From Paracrocinitomix mangrovi (GTDB lineage Bacteria; Bacteroidota; Bacteroidia; Flavobacteriales_D; Crocinitomicaceae), in NCBI RefSeq assembly GCF_019740355.2, contig NZ_CP091819.1, positions 1,984,001 through 2,048,000 on the forward strand: DNA of 64,000 bases, written 5' to 3'. Positions 51,067-59,847 of this stretch are shown one piece after another. A model generated the notes under the pieces. That model was not told where the DNA came from, did no database searches, and saw only the letters and a list, made by a program, of their open reading frames with translations. Position 1 is the first letter of the stretch. Each line of letters opens with the position of its first letter. The position numbers were made by a program, and so were the translations under genes.

Positions 51067-53295
51067 ATGAAATTAACTTCGGCCATATTATTACTACTTC
51101 TTGGACTAACTTCTTATACTCAAGAGTTTAAAGGGCAGGTAGTTAACATCAACAATGGACAAGGTATTCCCTATGCCAAATTACATTTTGTAGATCTGGA
51201 GATTAAAATTATTGCCGATTCAACAGGTAGATGGTTCTTACAGGATGTTCCGGAAGGGCTAAATCACCTTGAAGTTATAGCAGTTGGATATAAAGAACTT
51301 CACCTTGATTTGGAGCTTATCCAAAACAAATCAAGTTTGATAACCATGCAACCCACGCATCACAAACTTGACAAAGTAATTGTAAGTGCTAATGGTTATT
51401 TACATAGAGAAAGCATAACAAATGTGGAATCAAGGCAATTCACTGAACTCACAACAATACCTACCACTAATTTGGGAGAAGCATTAGCAAATATTCCAGG
51501 CGTGTATCAATCCAGTACCGGAAATGGAATCAGCAAACCTGTTATCAGAGGCTTATCCGGCAGTAGAGTTGTAACTTACATTAACAGTTTAAGAATTCAG
51601 AACCAACAATGGGGTGGTGACCATGGATTACCAATTACCTCACTTGGAATTGGAGGTGTTGAAGTGATTAAAGGACCGGCATCCCTGCTATATGGAGCAG
51701 ATGCTTTAGGCGGAGTGCTTTATTTTGTTGACGAACCTTTTGCCGAAAGAAATACTATGTCAGCCTATATCTCAAGTAGATTTGATCATAATTCGTTAGG
51801 AAGTAGCAACAGTGGAGGAATGCGCTTTAGCAAAGACGCTTTCAAAATGAATATTTACGGCTCCCATGATAATTACGCAGATTTTACTCTACCCAATGGT
51901 AAACAACTTTTAAACTCAAGATACAAACAAACATCTGCCAAACTGGCCTTTGGATACAGCAAAAAGATTTGGGTTTTTAACCTTAGATACAATTTCTACA
52001 ATGGGCGAATTGGGTTACCTGGACACACTCATGATTCAATCCCGACATTGGAGAGTTTTTATACTGACAACCAAAACCGAAAAGACAATGTACCGGCTCA
52101 GCGTATTCAAAATCACTTCATTAGTCTAGAAAACAAATTCTTTTTTGGAAATCAAGAATTGTACATCACTTTAGGGAATACTAACAATGCATTAAAAGAA
52201 CACGAAGAAAAATTCTTTTTCCCCGATATCGTAATGAATCTTAACAACTCATTGTACAATGTAAAATGGAGATCAAAACTTAGTTCAAAATGGGAATCAA
52301 TAATTGGATCTCAAGGAATGTATCAAATGAACACCAACGGTAAAGATGCAACTGAAATATTGATTCCGGATAGTAAAACAATTGATGCAGGTTTATACGC
52401 GCTTATCAGATTTCACAAGGATAAATGGACTACTATGTTTGGTGGAAGATATGATTATAGACAAATCCAAACATTTAATCCTGAAACCTATACAGGGCAA
52501 TTTAATGGTTTAAATTATTCAGCCGGATTTGCATTTACCGGAAATAAAAGCACTGTTCGATTCAATGCTTCCACAGGATTTAGAGCTCCAACATCTTCAG
52601 AATTATTGTCAGATGGAATTCATCATGGATCTTATAGATACGAAATTGGAGATAATAATTTGACAACAGAAAAAGGAACTCAATTGGATGCAAGTTTTGC
52701 TCTGCATTTAGATGATTTGGAATTAATAGTAAATCCATTTTATAACTATATCCGAGATTACATTTATCTGCAACAAGAAGATTCAATTATTGACAATTTT
52801 CAAGTTTACACTTACCAGCAAGCTTCTTTTGCTCAATTATATGGAACTGAATTCGGATTTCATTATCATCCGCATAAAGCACATTGGGTTCATTTGGAAA
52901 CTACTTTCTCAACAATTTTTGCAGAAGACAACAGTAAACAAGCCCTACCTCTGATACCACAGAGTAGAATAAACACTCAACTAAAACTTGAATTTGAAAT
53001 GAAAAAGAAATTCAAGATTGAAGACATAAGCATACAGCACCTTTACTTGTTTAAACAGAATAGAACTGCTGTATTTGAAACAGAAACACCCTCATATCAC
53101 CTACTTAATTTGGCCATCAATATGAAAATAGATTGGCAAAATCCTTTAATGATAAGCATTGGCGTGAGGAACATTTTAAACACCACCTATATTGACCATT
53201 TATCGAGACTAAAATATCTTGGCATTAGCGCCCCAGGGATAAATGGATTCATTAGCCTTAGATATGAATTTGAAAAATCACTTAAATCAAAATAA
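51067..53295 (+). CDS. TonB-dependent outer-membrane receptor, probably metal-related
   Basis: 742 residues from MKLTSAILLLLLGLTSYTQ, a signal peptide; a TTG at 51055 is inside the promoter and is rejected. Domains in order: a carboxypeptidase-like beta-sandwich (20-95, EFKGQVVNINNGQGIPYAKL), a plug (about 110-225, ANIPGVYQSSTGNGISKPVIRG ... EVIKGPASLLYGADALGGV, in parts) and a 22-strand barrel ending GFISLRYEFEKS. The segments GLPGHTHDSIP and SDGIHHGSYRYEIGD are His-rich and resemble zinc receptors of the ZnuD type. Control by the divergent Fur-family protein is likely. A Cys-rich lipoprotein follows one base later. Confidence 0.9.
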   Translation: MKLTSAILLLLLGLTSYTQEFKGQVVNINNGQGIPYAKLHFVDLEIKIIADSTGRWFLQDVPEGLNHLEVIAVGYKELHLDLELIQNKSSLITMQPTHHKLDKVIVSANGYLHRESITNVESRQFTELTTIPTTNLGEALANIPGVYQSSTGNGISKPVIRGLSGSRVVTYINSLRIQNQQWGGDHGLPITSLGIGGVEVIKGPASLLYGADALGGVLYFVDEPFAERNTMSAYISSRFDHNSLGSSNSGGMRFSKDAFKMNIYGSHDNYADFTLPNGKQLLNSRYKQTSAKLAFGYSKKIWVFNLRYNFYNGRIGLPGHTHDSIPTLESFYTDNQNRKDNVPAQRIQNHFISLENKFFFGNQELYITLGNTNNALKEHEEKFFFPDIVMNLNNSLYNVKWRSKLSSKWESIIGSQGMYQMNTNGKDATEILIPDSKTIDAGLYALIRFHKDKWTTMFGGRYDYRQIQTFNPETYTGQFNGLNYSAGFAFTGNKSTVRFNASTGFRAPTSSELLSDGIHHGSYRYEIGDNNLTTEKGTQLDASFALHLDDLELIVNPFYNYIRDYIYLQQEDSIIDNFQVYTYQQASFAQLYGTEFGFHYHPHKAHWVHLETTFSTIFAEDNSKQALPLIPQSRINTQLKLEFEMKKKFKIEDISIQHLYLFKQNRTAVFETETPSYHLLNLAINMKIDWQNPLMISIGVRNILNTTYIDHLSRLKYLGISAPGINGFISLRYEFEKSLKSK

Positions 53296-53296
53296 A

Positions 53297-53497
53297 ATGA
53301 AAAAAATATCAATCGTTTTTCTTTCATTAGTTGCCATTGTAACTGTTTCTTGTGAAAAATGTCAGGATTGCCATTATGAAAGCACCAATGGTTTAGTAGA
53401 AATTGGTGAAATATGTGGTGATGAATTAAAAGATGCTGAAGCTAATGGATATACCATTGGTGACACCGTTGTTACAATTCACTGCGAAGAACACTAA
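53297..53497 (+). CDS. Small Cys/His-containing lipoprotein
   Basis: 66 residues: a lipobox (VTVSC, lipid-attachment Cys19) is followed by EKCQDCHYES, then CGDELKDAEANGY and a final HCEEH. Its Cys and His residues could bind metal. The gene begins one base after the TonB receptor stop, so it should be co-regulated, perhaps as an outer-membrane partner handing metal to the receptor. Function is inferred. An upstream frame (53243) overlaps the receptor and is not used. Confidence 0.75.
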   Translation: MKKISIVFLSLVAIVTVSCEKCQDCHYESTNGLVEIGEICGDELKDAEANGYTIGDTVVTIHCEEH

Positions 53498-53510
53498 CAA
53501 CAAATATATT

Positions 53511-53531
53511 AATCTACTTATTTGGTAGATT
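53511..53531. repeat. Inverted repeat overlapping the YeeE/YedE promoter
   Basis: AATCTAC (53511-53517) and GTAGATT (53525-53531) flank the seven bases TTATTTG, which contain the -33 TTTG. The position suggests an operator, or a weak terminator of the receptor-lipoprotein pair (few T follow). Confidence 0.6.
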
Positions 53532-53551
53532 TTATAGATTTATTACTTTTG
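53521..53551 (+). promoter_or_regulatory. Consensus promoter of the YeeE/YedE pair
   Basis: TTTG (53521-53524), 19 bases, TACTTTTG (53544-53551): a complete match to the Bacteroidota -33/-7 consensus, 25 bases before the ATG at 53577. Confidence 0.75.
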
Positions 53552-53576
53552 CCATCTTAAAAGTGATAAGTAACTA

Positions 53577-54143
53577 ATGGAAACAATAGAAAAAGCTTTA
53601 CTTTCTCCTTGGCCCTGGTACGTGGTTGGGCCCGGAATTGCTTTAGTAATGTTATTATTTGGATACTGGGGCAAGTCGTTCGGTATATCATCTTCTAACA
53701 GTACTATTTGTTCTGCATTAGGTGCAGGTAAGGTTTCAAGTTTCTTTGATTTCAATTGGAAAGAAGACAGGTGGAGACTCATGTTTCTAGTTGGTGCGGT
53801 AATCGGTGGATTTATCGTATCCAACTTTATGACAAGCGGTGAACCAATTGAATTATCGAGTAAAACAGTTAAAGAACTAAATGAATTAAACATCTCTGTT
53901 AATGATCCAATGGTTCCTACAGATTTAATCAGTTGGGAAGCACTTAAAAGTTCAACTGGTATACTATTTATGCTTGTTGGTGGTTTTTTAATAGGATTTG
54001 GATCTAGATATGCTGGTGGTTGTACGTCTGGTCATGCCATTACAGGACTTAGCAACCTACAATTCCCTTCATTAATTGCCGTTATCGGCTTTTTTGCCGG
54101 AGGATTAATTATGACCTATTTTATTTTCCCATTGATATTCTAA
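53577..54143 (+). CDS. YeeE/YedE family sulfur-transport membrane protein, half 1
   Basis: 188 residues with five membrane helices. The family signature is present twice in diverged form: SNSTICSALGAGKVSSFF, and the clearer GGFLIGFGSRYAGGCTSGHAITGLSNLQ. The Cys in such GGCTSGH motifs conducts thiosulfate in YeeE. This and the following gene encode two halves of one transporter, as is usual in this phylum. Sulfur-species import is the known family role. The promoter is a full consensus and carries an inverted repeat. Confidence 0.9.
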   Translation: METIEKALLSPWPWYVVGPGIALVMLLFGYWGKSFGISSSNSTICSALGAGKVSSFFDFNWKEDRWRLMFLVGAVIGGFIVSNFMTSGEPIELSSKTVKELNELNISVNDPMVPTDLISWEALKSSTGILFMLVGGFLIGFGSRYAGGCTSGHAITGLSNLQFPSLIAVIGFFAGGLIMTYFIFPLIF

Positions 54144-54147
54144 AGAA

Positions 54148-54564
54148 ATGATAAAGCTTATAAAATATACACTATTGGGAATGTTTTTCGCCATTTTATT
54201 GGCAAAAGGAGAAGTTATTTCTTGGTATAGAATTCAAGAAATGTTTCGCTTTCATTCATTTCACATGTACGGCGTAATTGGTTCTGCTGTAGTTATTGGA
54301 ATAATATCCATGTTAATAATTAAGAAAAAACAGCTTAAAGATTCGAGCGGTGAATTTTTTCAGATAAAACCTAAAGACAAATCCTTTTACAGATATCTAT
54401 TTGGAGGGATTATTTTCGGATTAGGCTGGGCTTTAACAGGCAGTTGCCCAGGTCCAATGTATATTCTGCTCGGCTACGGATATACCCAGTTTGTTATTGT
54501 AATATTTGGCGCCTTATTGGGAACTTTTGTTTACGGAATGGTAAGAAAATACTTACCTCACTAA
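54148..54564 (+). CDS. YeeE/YedE (DUF6691-type) sulfur-transport membrane protein, half 2
   Basis: 138 residues with four membrane helices and the second-half signature GGIIFGLGWALTGSCPGPMYILLGYG (Cys in GSCPGP). It starts four bases after the first half. DUF6691 proteins always accompany YeeE/YedE-type proteins of short length, so together they form a sulfur-compound permease. It ends 10 bases before the convergent purQ stop. Confidence 0.88.
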   Translation: MIKLIKYTLLGMFFAILLAKGEVISWYRIQEMFRFHSFHMYGVIGSAVVIGIISMLIIKKKQLKDSSGEFFQIKPKDKSFYRYLFGGIIFGLGWALTGSCPGPMYILLGYGYTQFVIVIFGALLGTFVYGMVRKYLPH

Positions 54565-54574
54565 AAAACAAAAA

Positions 54575-55258
54575 TTAAATATTCTCAAGGATTGATTCAA
54601 AAATCAATTTACCATCTGTGTTGTAAAGATTGTCATCAGCTGCTCTTTCAGGATGCGGCATCATTCCAAACACATTCTTTCCTTTATTGGTAATTCCGGC
54701 AATGTTAAGCAAGGATCCATTTGGATTTTCATTCTCAACAACATTACCTTCTGCATCACAGTACTGAAATAATATTTGATCGTTATCCTGTATTGATTTC
54801 ATCATATCATCAGGCGCATAGAATCTTCCTTCTCCGTGAGCAATTGGAATCTTATAAGCTCTATCCTCCAATCCCTTTGTAATAGCAGAAGTAGAAGATT
54901 TTGGTTTTAAGAATACATTCTTACAAATAAACTTTTGCGAGTTATTGTGCAACAATGCTCCATCCAAAAGAGGAGTTTCACATAAAATTTGGAAACCATT
55001 ACATACTCCCATTACGAATCCACCATTTTGACCGTGTTTTACAACCTCACTCATAATCGGTGAAAATCTAGCAATTGCACCTGATCGCAAATAATCCCCA
55101 TAACTAAAACCTCCAGGCAGAACAACAAAATCAACACCTTTTAAATCAGTGTCTTTATGCCATAATCTTTCAACTTTTTGCCCTAAAGAAGTTTCAAGGG
55201 TATAAATCATGTCTTGATCACAATTGGATCCGGGAAAAGTAACAACTCCAAATTTCAT
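54575..55258 (-). CDS. purQ: Phosphoribosylformylglycinamidine synthase subunit PurQ
   Basis: The 227-residue glutaminase subunit of FGAM synthase, step 4 of purine synthesis. Class I amidotransferase motifs: GVCNGFQIL (nucleophile Cys), HGEGRFYA and MMPHPERAADD (His and Glu of the triad), with FPGSNCDQDM at the start. A stand-alone PurQ implies the small-PurL/PurS type of enzyme rather than the single large PurL; those partners are not in this window. Confidence 0.95.
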   Translation of the reverse strand: MKFGVVTFPGSNCDQDMIYTLETSLGQKVERLWHKDTDLKGVDFVVLPGGFSYGDYLRSGAIARFSPIMSEVVKHGQNGGFVMGVCNGFQILCETPLLDGALLHNNSQKFICKNVFLKPKSSTSAITKGLEDRAYKIPIAHGEGRFYAPDDMMKSIQDNDQILFQYCDAEGNVVENENPNGSLLNIAGITNKGKNVFGMMPHPERAADDNLYNTDGKLIFESILENI

Positions 55259-55308
55259 CTTGATAAATTAGATATGCAAAGTTAACTAATCATCTATAGA
55301 TAACAGCC

Positions 55309-56262
55309 CTAATTGAACATATTTGATAGACTAATTATTAACCAGATAATAACAAGTACATTTGATAGAGATGTTCTGCTACTATGTAAAATAGGTGTTG
55401 CCATAATAATAGCAGAAGGAATTGCAAAACTCATATATGCTAAATCAAAGACATAATAAGCTACAGACCATATAATCACAGTTAAAATCCAAAGAAATAA
55501 AATCACCTGACTTTGTTTCTTGAATCGATTAATTTGTGATCTAAAAACAACTGAATACTTATACATGGTCCCTAAAAACAACAAACCAAAATATCCAATA
55601 TTTGAAGCGTTAAACAAATTCCATTCAAAGTCAGATGCATTTTCACCAACTACAGGATTAAAATAAAAACTTCCGGTAATCACAAAAAGTGTGGTTAAAT
55701 AATATATCAATGGCAACATTCCGCCAAGAATTACCATGGCCCATTCTCTCCATACAAAAGGTCTAAAAACAGCCAATGAAATCCAGGGCAAAAGAATTAA
55801 TAAAACTGAAAATGATGAAAAGACAAAGGCAATTCCAAGTAAAAATGAAGCCCAGAAGACATTTGTTTTAGCTGGAGCTTGTCTTCTAATTTTTAGAATT
55901 TCTCCCAAGGCTAACACAATGAAAAGTTGTCCAATTAAGTCCATTGAAAAACTCAATTGTTGCATTGAGAATAAAATTATTATATAAAATAAACCAGGTA
56001 AAAAAGAGGCCTTTGAATAAAAAGTATGTCTGTTATAGACATTATTTATTTGATGTGCTGTAATGCTGCTTATTAAAACTGTCGCTAAATAATTCAACCA
56101 ACTTTCTGAATAAATGAATTGTTCAAACGAATTATGCCAGTCTAACAAATTTGTTTTTGGCTGAAAATCAATAAGAAAAACAGTTGCTGCACATATTGCT
56201 ATGAACACAGGTAAACTGAGAACAGCTATTGGGGTTTTATCTCTATATAAATTTACCAGCAT
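55309..56262 (-). CDS. DUF6427 family polytopic membrane protein
   Basis: 317 residues with about eight to nine membrane helices, beginning MLVNLYRDKTPIAVLSLPVF. The sequence fits the DUF6427 family of Bacteroidota membrane proteins of unknown function, including ISLAVFRPFVWREWAMVILGG in the middle. It diverges from the DUF6341-like gene at 56321, and these two families are frequent neighbours. The purQ gene follows 50 bases downstream on the same strand. Confidence 0.75.
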   Translation of the reverse strand: MLVNLYRDKTPIAVLSLPVFIAICAATVFLIDFQPKTNLLDWHNSFEQFIYSESWLNYLATVLISSITAHQINNVYNRHTFYSKASFLPGLFYIIILFSMQQLSFSMDLIGQLFIVLALGEILKIRRQAPAKTNVFWASFLLGIAFVFSSFSVLLILLPWISLAVFRPFVWREWAMVILGGMLPLIYYLTTLFVITGSFYFNPVVGENASDFEWNLFNASNIGYFGLLFLGTMYKYSVVFRSQINRFKKQSQVILFLWILTVIIWSVAYYVFDLAYMSFAIPSAIIMATPILHSSRTSLSNVLVIIWLIISLSNMFN

Positions 56263-56320
56263 GCTGTAAAATTAGTTGAATTATTTATTACATTTGTTCA
56301 CACAAAATAATTTATCAACT

Positions 56321-56518
56321 ATGGGATCAGCAGATTTTTTTTATTGGTTAGGTGATGCTTTTTATTGGTTATTTGAAAACACACTTGAGCCAATTTCTGA
56401 CGGTGACTGGATTTGGAGATTAGTATTATGGGGAGGATTTGTCGGTTTTGGTTACTGGATGTATCGTCAACACAAATACAATCAACAAGCGGCTGCAGAC
56501 CCAAATCAAATTAAATAA
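56321..56518 (+). CDS. DUF6341-like small membrane protein
   Basis: 65 residues: MGSADFFYWLGDAFYWLFE, then a single membrane helix (IWRLVLWGGFVGFGYWMY) and a polar tail. It fits the small DUF6341 family seen beside DUF6427 genes in this phylum. The function is unknown. An in-frame ATG at 56276 would add 15 residues without a sensible signal, so the Met at 56321 is chosen. It is followed by a terminator. Confidence 0.7.
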   Translation: MGSADFFYWLGDAFYWLFENTLEPISDGDWIWRLVLWGGFVGFGYWMYRQHKYNQQAAADPNQIK

Positions 56519-56542
56519 GACCAAATTAGTCTAATATATATG

Positions 56543-56576
56543 AGCTACTCATCTTAATGATTGAGTAGCTTTTTTT
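56543..56576 (+). terminator. Intrinsic terminator after the DUF6341-like gene
   Basis: AGCTACTCA (56543-56551) and TGAGTAGCT (56562-56570) form a 9-bp stem, then seven T. The opposite strand also provides an end for the convergent small gene at 56578, although without T. Confidence 0.92.
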
Positions 56577-56577
56577 G

Positions 56578-56823
56578 TTATTGCTCTTTGATTACCTCAT
56601 GTTTAGCATTCTTTAATTCTTTCAAGAAAGAAAATATTTTTTTTCTGAATACTAAAAAAAGGATGATGTAAGGAATAATCATAATGTAAAGAATTCCTGT
56701 GTTGATTCCACTTGGACCTTCTTCTGCCTGATCTTCTGCTACAGCTTTACACATAGCACATTGTCCAAATAAATCCTGAACAAAGAACAAGCACAACATC
56801 AATAAATAAATTCCTCTTCTCAT
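56578..56823 (-). CDS. Small exported CxxC membrane protein
   Basis: 81 residues: a signal peptide (MRRGIYLLMLCLFFVQDLFGQ), a CAMCK motif at the mature N-terminus (CxxC), an acidic spacer, one membrane helix (ILYIMIIPYIILFLVF) and a Lys-rich cytoplasmic tail. The CxxC next to a membrane helix suggests redox or metal binding. I recognise no family. It converges on the terminator at 56543-56576 and lies divergent from fbp. Confidence 0.7.
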   Translation of the reverse strand: MRRGIYLLMLCLFFVQDLFGQCAMCKAVAEDQAEEGPSGINTGILYIMIIPYIILFLVFRKKIFSFLKELKNAKHEVIKEQ

Positions 56824-56952
56824 TTAGATTGCTTTAACTGACATCTTTAATCATCAGTATACAACAAAGGTACTAAATCATTGTATAAATCTGCTTTTTT
56901 CAGTTAATTTGTGGTCGCTAACTGATATTCCAGAAAGCAGAAAATAATTTTT

Positions 56953-57951
56953 ATGACAGACGTTACTACCCTAGGAGAATTTATCATTGAAAAACAAAGA
57001 GATTTCCCGGGATCAAGTGGAGAATTTTCAAGACTATTAAGTGCCATCAGACTAGCATCTAAAATTGTGAGTCAGCAAGTAAACAAAGCAGGTTTGCTTA
57101 ATCATATTCTAGGATCAGTAGGTACTGAAAACATTCAGGGTGAGCAACAGCAAAAATTGGATGTTTACGCAAATGATCAATTTATCAAAGCACTTACAAA
57201 AAGAAAAGTAGTTTGTGGAATCGCGTCTGAAGAAAATGACGATTACATTTCAATCAACCAGGAAGGAAAATACATCATTGCCATGGATCCATTGGATGGT
57301 TCATCAAACATTGATGTAAATGTTTCTATTGGTACCATTTTCTCAATTTATAAAAGAATATCACCAGAAGGAAGTCCTGTAACAATGGAGGATTTTCTAC
57401 AAAAAGGAACGGAGCAATTGGCAGCCGGATATATTATCTATGGATCATCTACAATGCTTGTATATACTACAGGAAATGGTGTAAATGGATTTACCTATGA
57501 CCCGGGAATGGGGGTTTTTGTGTTATCTCATCCGGATATGAAAATTCCTAAAGACGGAACCATTTATTCCATCAATGAAGGAAACTTTTACAAATCATCA
57601 AAAGGAGTTCAGGAGTTTATTAAGTATGCTCAAAAAATAGATCCAGACACAAAAAGACCTTACACAGGTAGATACATTGGCTCTTTGGTGGCAGATTTCC
57701 ACAGAAATTTAATCAAAGGTGGTTTATACATGTATCCAAACACAACTTCATCACCTAACGGAAAATTAAGACTTTTATATGAATGCAATCCACTTGCTTA
57801 TGTGATTGAACAGGCAGGAGGTGAAGCGTCAACAGGCAGAGAAAGAATTATGGAAATTCAACCTACCTCTTTGCACCAAAGAGTTCCTTATTATGTGGGA
57901 TCAACTAACATGGTGAAAAAACTCGAAGAATTTATTCAATCTGAAGAATAA
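56953..57951 (+). CDS. fbp: Class I fructose-1,6-bisphosphatase
   Basis: 332 residues. The enzyme hydrolyses fructose 1,6-bisphosphate in gluconeogenesis. Visible are the metal-binding [23 protein letters not shown] (Asp/Asp/Glu cluster, preceded by ASEENDD) and the substrate-binding [26 protein letters not shown], both highly conserved. The length is normal. The upstream promoter is unclear (TTAATTTG 50 bases upstream lacks one base of the consensus). The next gene follows two bases later. Confidence 0.96.
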   Translation: MTDVTTLGEFIIEKQRDFPGSSGEFSRLLSAIRLASKIVSQQVNKAGLLNHILGSVGTENIQGEQQQKLDVYANDQFIKALTKRKVVCGIASEENDDYISINQEGKYIIAMDPLDGSSNIDVNVSIGTIFSIYKRISPEGSPVTMEDFLQKGTEQLAAGYIIYGSSTMLVYTTGNGVNGFTYDPGMGVFVLSHPDMKIPKDGTIYSINEGNFYKSSKGVQEFIKYAQKIDPDTKRPYTGRYIGSLVADFHRNLIKGGLYMYPNTTSSPNGKLRLLYECNPLAYVIEQAGGEASTGRERIMEIQPTSLHQRVPYYVGSTNMVKKLEEFIQSEE

Positions 57952-57953
57952 CT

Positions 57954-58391
57954 ATGAAAAGAACAATTTCAATTATTGCATTGGCACTGATCACTATAGG
58001 GAGTTATAGTTTTGTATCAGAAAATAATGCAAAAACAGTTGCTGAATCTTATCAAGGTGGATATCACTACGACTTAGAGTGGGAAGCATTTAAAGAAGCC
58101 GTATATGCCAAAAATGCGGATGATTTGAACTACTTTTTACCTGAAGGATCTGCCTATACAGCTGACGAAATATTAATGTTGTGCGGAGAAGATTACGTAA
58201 TCAATGCAATGAAAAAAACAACCTACGAAAAGTTAGGAGATTCAGAATACAATGGAAATTATGCTAAAGAATTTTCAGCAACCGTATCCGGAACTGATGA
58301 AGAAGGAAATGAATATGAATCTGGTATCTTTTTATACTTTGAAGAAGGATTAGAAGGATTACGACTTGTAAATGTTCTGGCTGCAGGATAA
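57954..58391 (+). CDS. Small exported protein, unknown function
   Basis: 145 residues with a signal peptide (MKRTISIIALALITIGSYSFVS). The mature part is acidic and folded-looking (AFKEAVYAKNADDLNYFLPEGSAY, GIFLYFEEGLEGLRLVNVLAAG). No known domain is recognised; it may be a NTF2- or cystatin-like fold. It is two bases after fbp, so it belongs to the fbp transcript, which ends at the terminator 20 bases later. Confidence 0.65.
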   Translation: MKRTISIIALALITIGSYSFVSENNAKTVAESYQGGYHYDLEWEAFKEAVYAKNADDLNYFLPEGSAYTADEILMLCGEDYVINAMKKTTYEKLGDSEYNGNYAKEFSATVSGTDEEGNEYESGIFLYFEEGLEGLRLVNVLAAG

Positions 58392-58410
58392 TCTAAAACA
58401 TTATAAAAAG

Positions 58411-58442
58411 AAAAAGGAGGTTCAAGCAGACCTCCTTTTTTT
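58411..58442 (+). terminator. Bidirectional terminator after fbp
   Basis: AAAAAGGAGGT (58411-58421) and ACCTCCTTTTT (58430-58440), a perfect 11-bp stem ending in a T run on the plus strand (58436-58442) and, on the minus strand, in a T run that could end the gene at 58466. Confidence 0.93.
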
Positions 58443-58465
58443 GTTTTAAGTTATGATAGAATTCC

Positions 58466-58855
58466 TCAAGAAACTTCACTTTCTCTAAACATTAGTGGAA
58501 TTGCACCCGAAATCAATAATACGGCTGCAAAAATCACTAAAAAGAACGTGATGCTCTCAAAAACAGGATTCACAAAGTCAGGGTTCGCATTCATGACCAT
58601 ATCTAAAAATGCGATTATTGTCATTACAGCATATACACTGTAACCATACAATACAGAGCTCTTAGTATCTTTTCTGTATCTGATTTTATTTAATACAAAA
58701 ACACTTGTCGTCAATACCACGCCATACACTAAAAGAATTGCAAGCTCAGACGGAACAAGTAGATTGCTTATTACAATCAGTAACACACCTCCTATTGCAC
58801 CAAATAAAAGTGCCAGCGGTAATACTTTGTTTAGTTCTTTCTTTAAGTACTGCAT
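58466..58855 (-). CDS. Four-helix membrane protein, unknown function
   Basis: 129 residues with four predicted membrane helices (LALLFGAIGGVLLIVISNLLV, AILLVYGVVLTTSVFVL, SVYAVMTIIAFLDMVM, FLVIFAAVLLISGAIPLMF) and basic loops. The layout resembles DUF4199-like or small uncharacterised Bacteroidota membrane proteins. It stands alone and ends at the bidirectional terminator. Confidence 0.65.
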   Translation of the reverse strand: MQYLKKELNKVLPLALLFGAIGGVLLIVISNLLVPSELAILLVYGVVLTTSVFVLNKIRYRKDTKSSVLYGYSVYAVMTIIAFLDMVMNANPDFVNPVFESITFFLVIFAAVLLISGAIPLMFRESEVS

Positions 58856-59313
58856 AACTTTCTCCTTTCTTTATCTTATCAGCTTTGTTGCCAATCAGAC
58901 AATTTTAATTTCATTAATCATTTCTGATCAACTCATGGATGGGTAACTTAAGGTTCAATTAGGGGGAGTACTCTGTTAATAATAACGTAAGCAAAATTCA
59001 TTTAGTGGGCTGAGTTGTCATTTCATTTATTTAAATGTATATGTCGGCAATTTAAATAGGTCACCCCAAATATTATCGGAAACCTCATCTTTACTGAATT
59101 TTAACATCTAAACCTTTTAGAAAAATAAATTTTTAAAAGTATCCTTTTTAACAAGGAATTAACAGAATACCAGTCTTCATTAGTTGAATAAGTCAGAAAA
59201 ATGTTAAATAAACCTTAATTGAATCAACTGATTTATCTAGATGATCTAAATTTCTTTCACCAAAATTCCAACTTTTTGCAATTGCCTGTTTATTTAATAT
59301 AAACTGACATAAT
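58856..59313. other. Intergenic region upstream of the second ECF sigma gene
   Basis: 458 AT-rich bases without a recognisable gene. TAATTTG, one base short of the -7 consensus, lies at the very start of the sigma gene. I see no clear promoter, repeat, RNA gene or palindrome in the rest. Confidence 0.55.
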
Positions 59314-59847
59314 TTGGAACAAGTAGAAATTCATATCGATAGTTTAATCAAACAGTGTCTGGGCAATAATACAGCCGCGCAATTTGAATTGTATGACAGA
59401 TACTCTTCGGCTATGTATACAATAGCTGTAAGAATGCTTGGCAACAATGAAGATGCACAAGACGCTTTGCAAGATGCCTTCGTAAATGCTTTTCAAAATC
59501 TCAGAAAATTTGATGGTAGAGTAACTTTCGGCGCCTGGTTACGCAAAATCACCATCAATATATGCTTAAACAAGCTGAGAAAAAGCAAACTAAAATGGTT
59601 AGAACTGGATTTTGATATTCCGGACGCGGAAGACAAACACATTGAAATAGATCCAAAAAAGCTACATGCTGCCATTGAAAAACTCCCTTCAGGGTGTAGA
59701 ACTGTTTTTACATTAAAAGCCTTTGAAGATTACAAACACGAAGAAATTGCAGAAGCCTTAAACATCAGTCTTTCTACAGCCAAATCTCAATATGTCAGAG
59801 CAAAAAAATTATTGAGTTTATCTCTAAAAAACATGGTGCAATTATGA
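59314..59847 (+). CDS. ECF RNA polymerase sigma factor, second copy
   Basis: 177 residues from a TTG (MEQVEIHIDSLIKQCLGNN). Sigma region 2 is present (NEDAQDALQDAFVNAFQNL ... GAWLRKITINICLN), as are a PSGCRTVFTLKAFEDYKHEE linker to region 4 and its helix-turn-helix (EIAEALNISLSTAKSQYVRAKKLL). It is complete and resembles the factor at 32885. The gene overlaps the next by four bases, so factor and partner are translationally coupled. Its promoter specificity is unknown. Confidence 0.93.
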   Translation: MEQVEIHIDSLIKQCLGNNTAAQFELYDRYSSAMYTIAVRMLGNNEDAQDALQDAFVNAFQNLRKFDGRVTFGAWLRKITINICLNKLRKSKLKWLELDFDIPDAEDKHIEIDPKKLHAAIEKLPSGCRTVFTLKAFEDYKHEEIAEALNISLSTAKSQYVRAKKLLSLSLKNMVQL

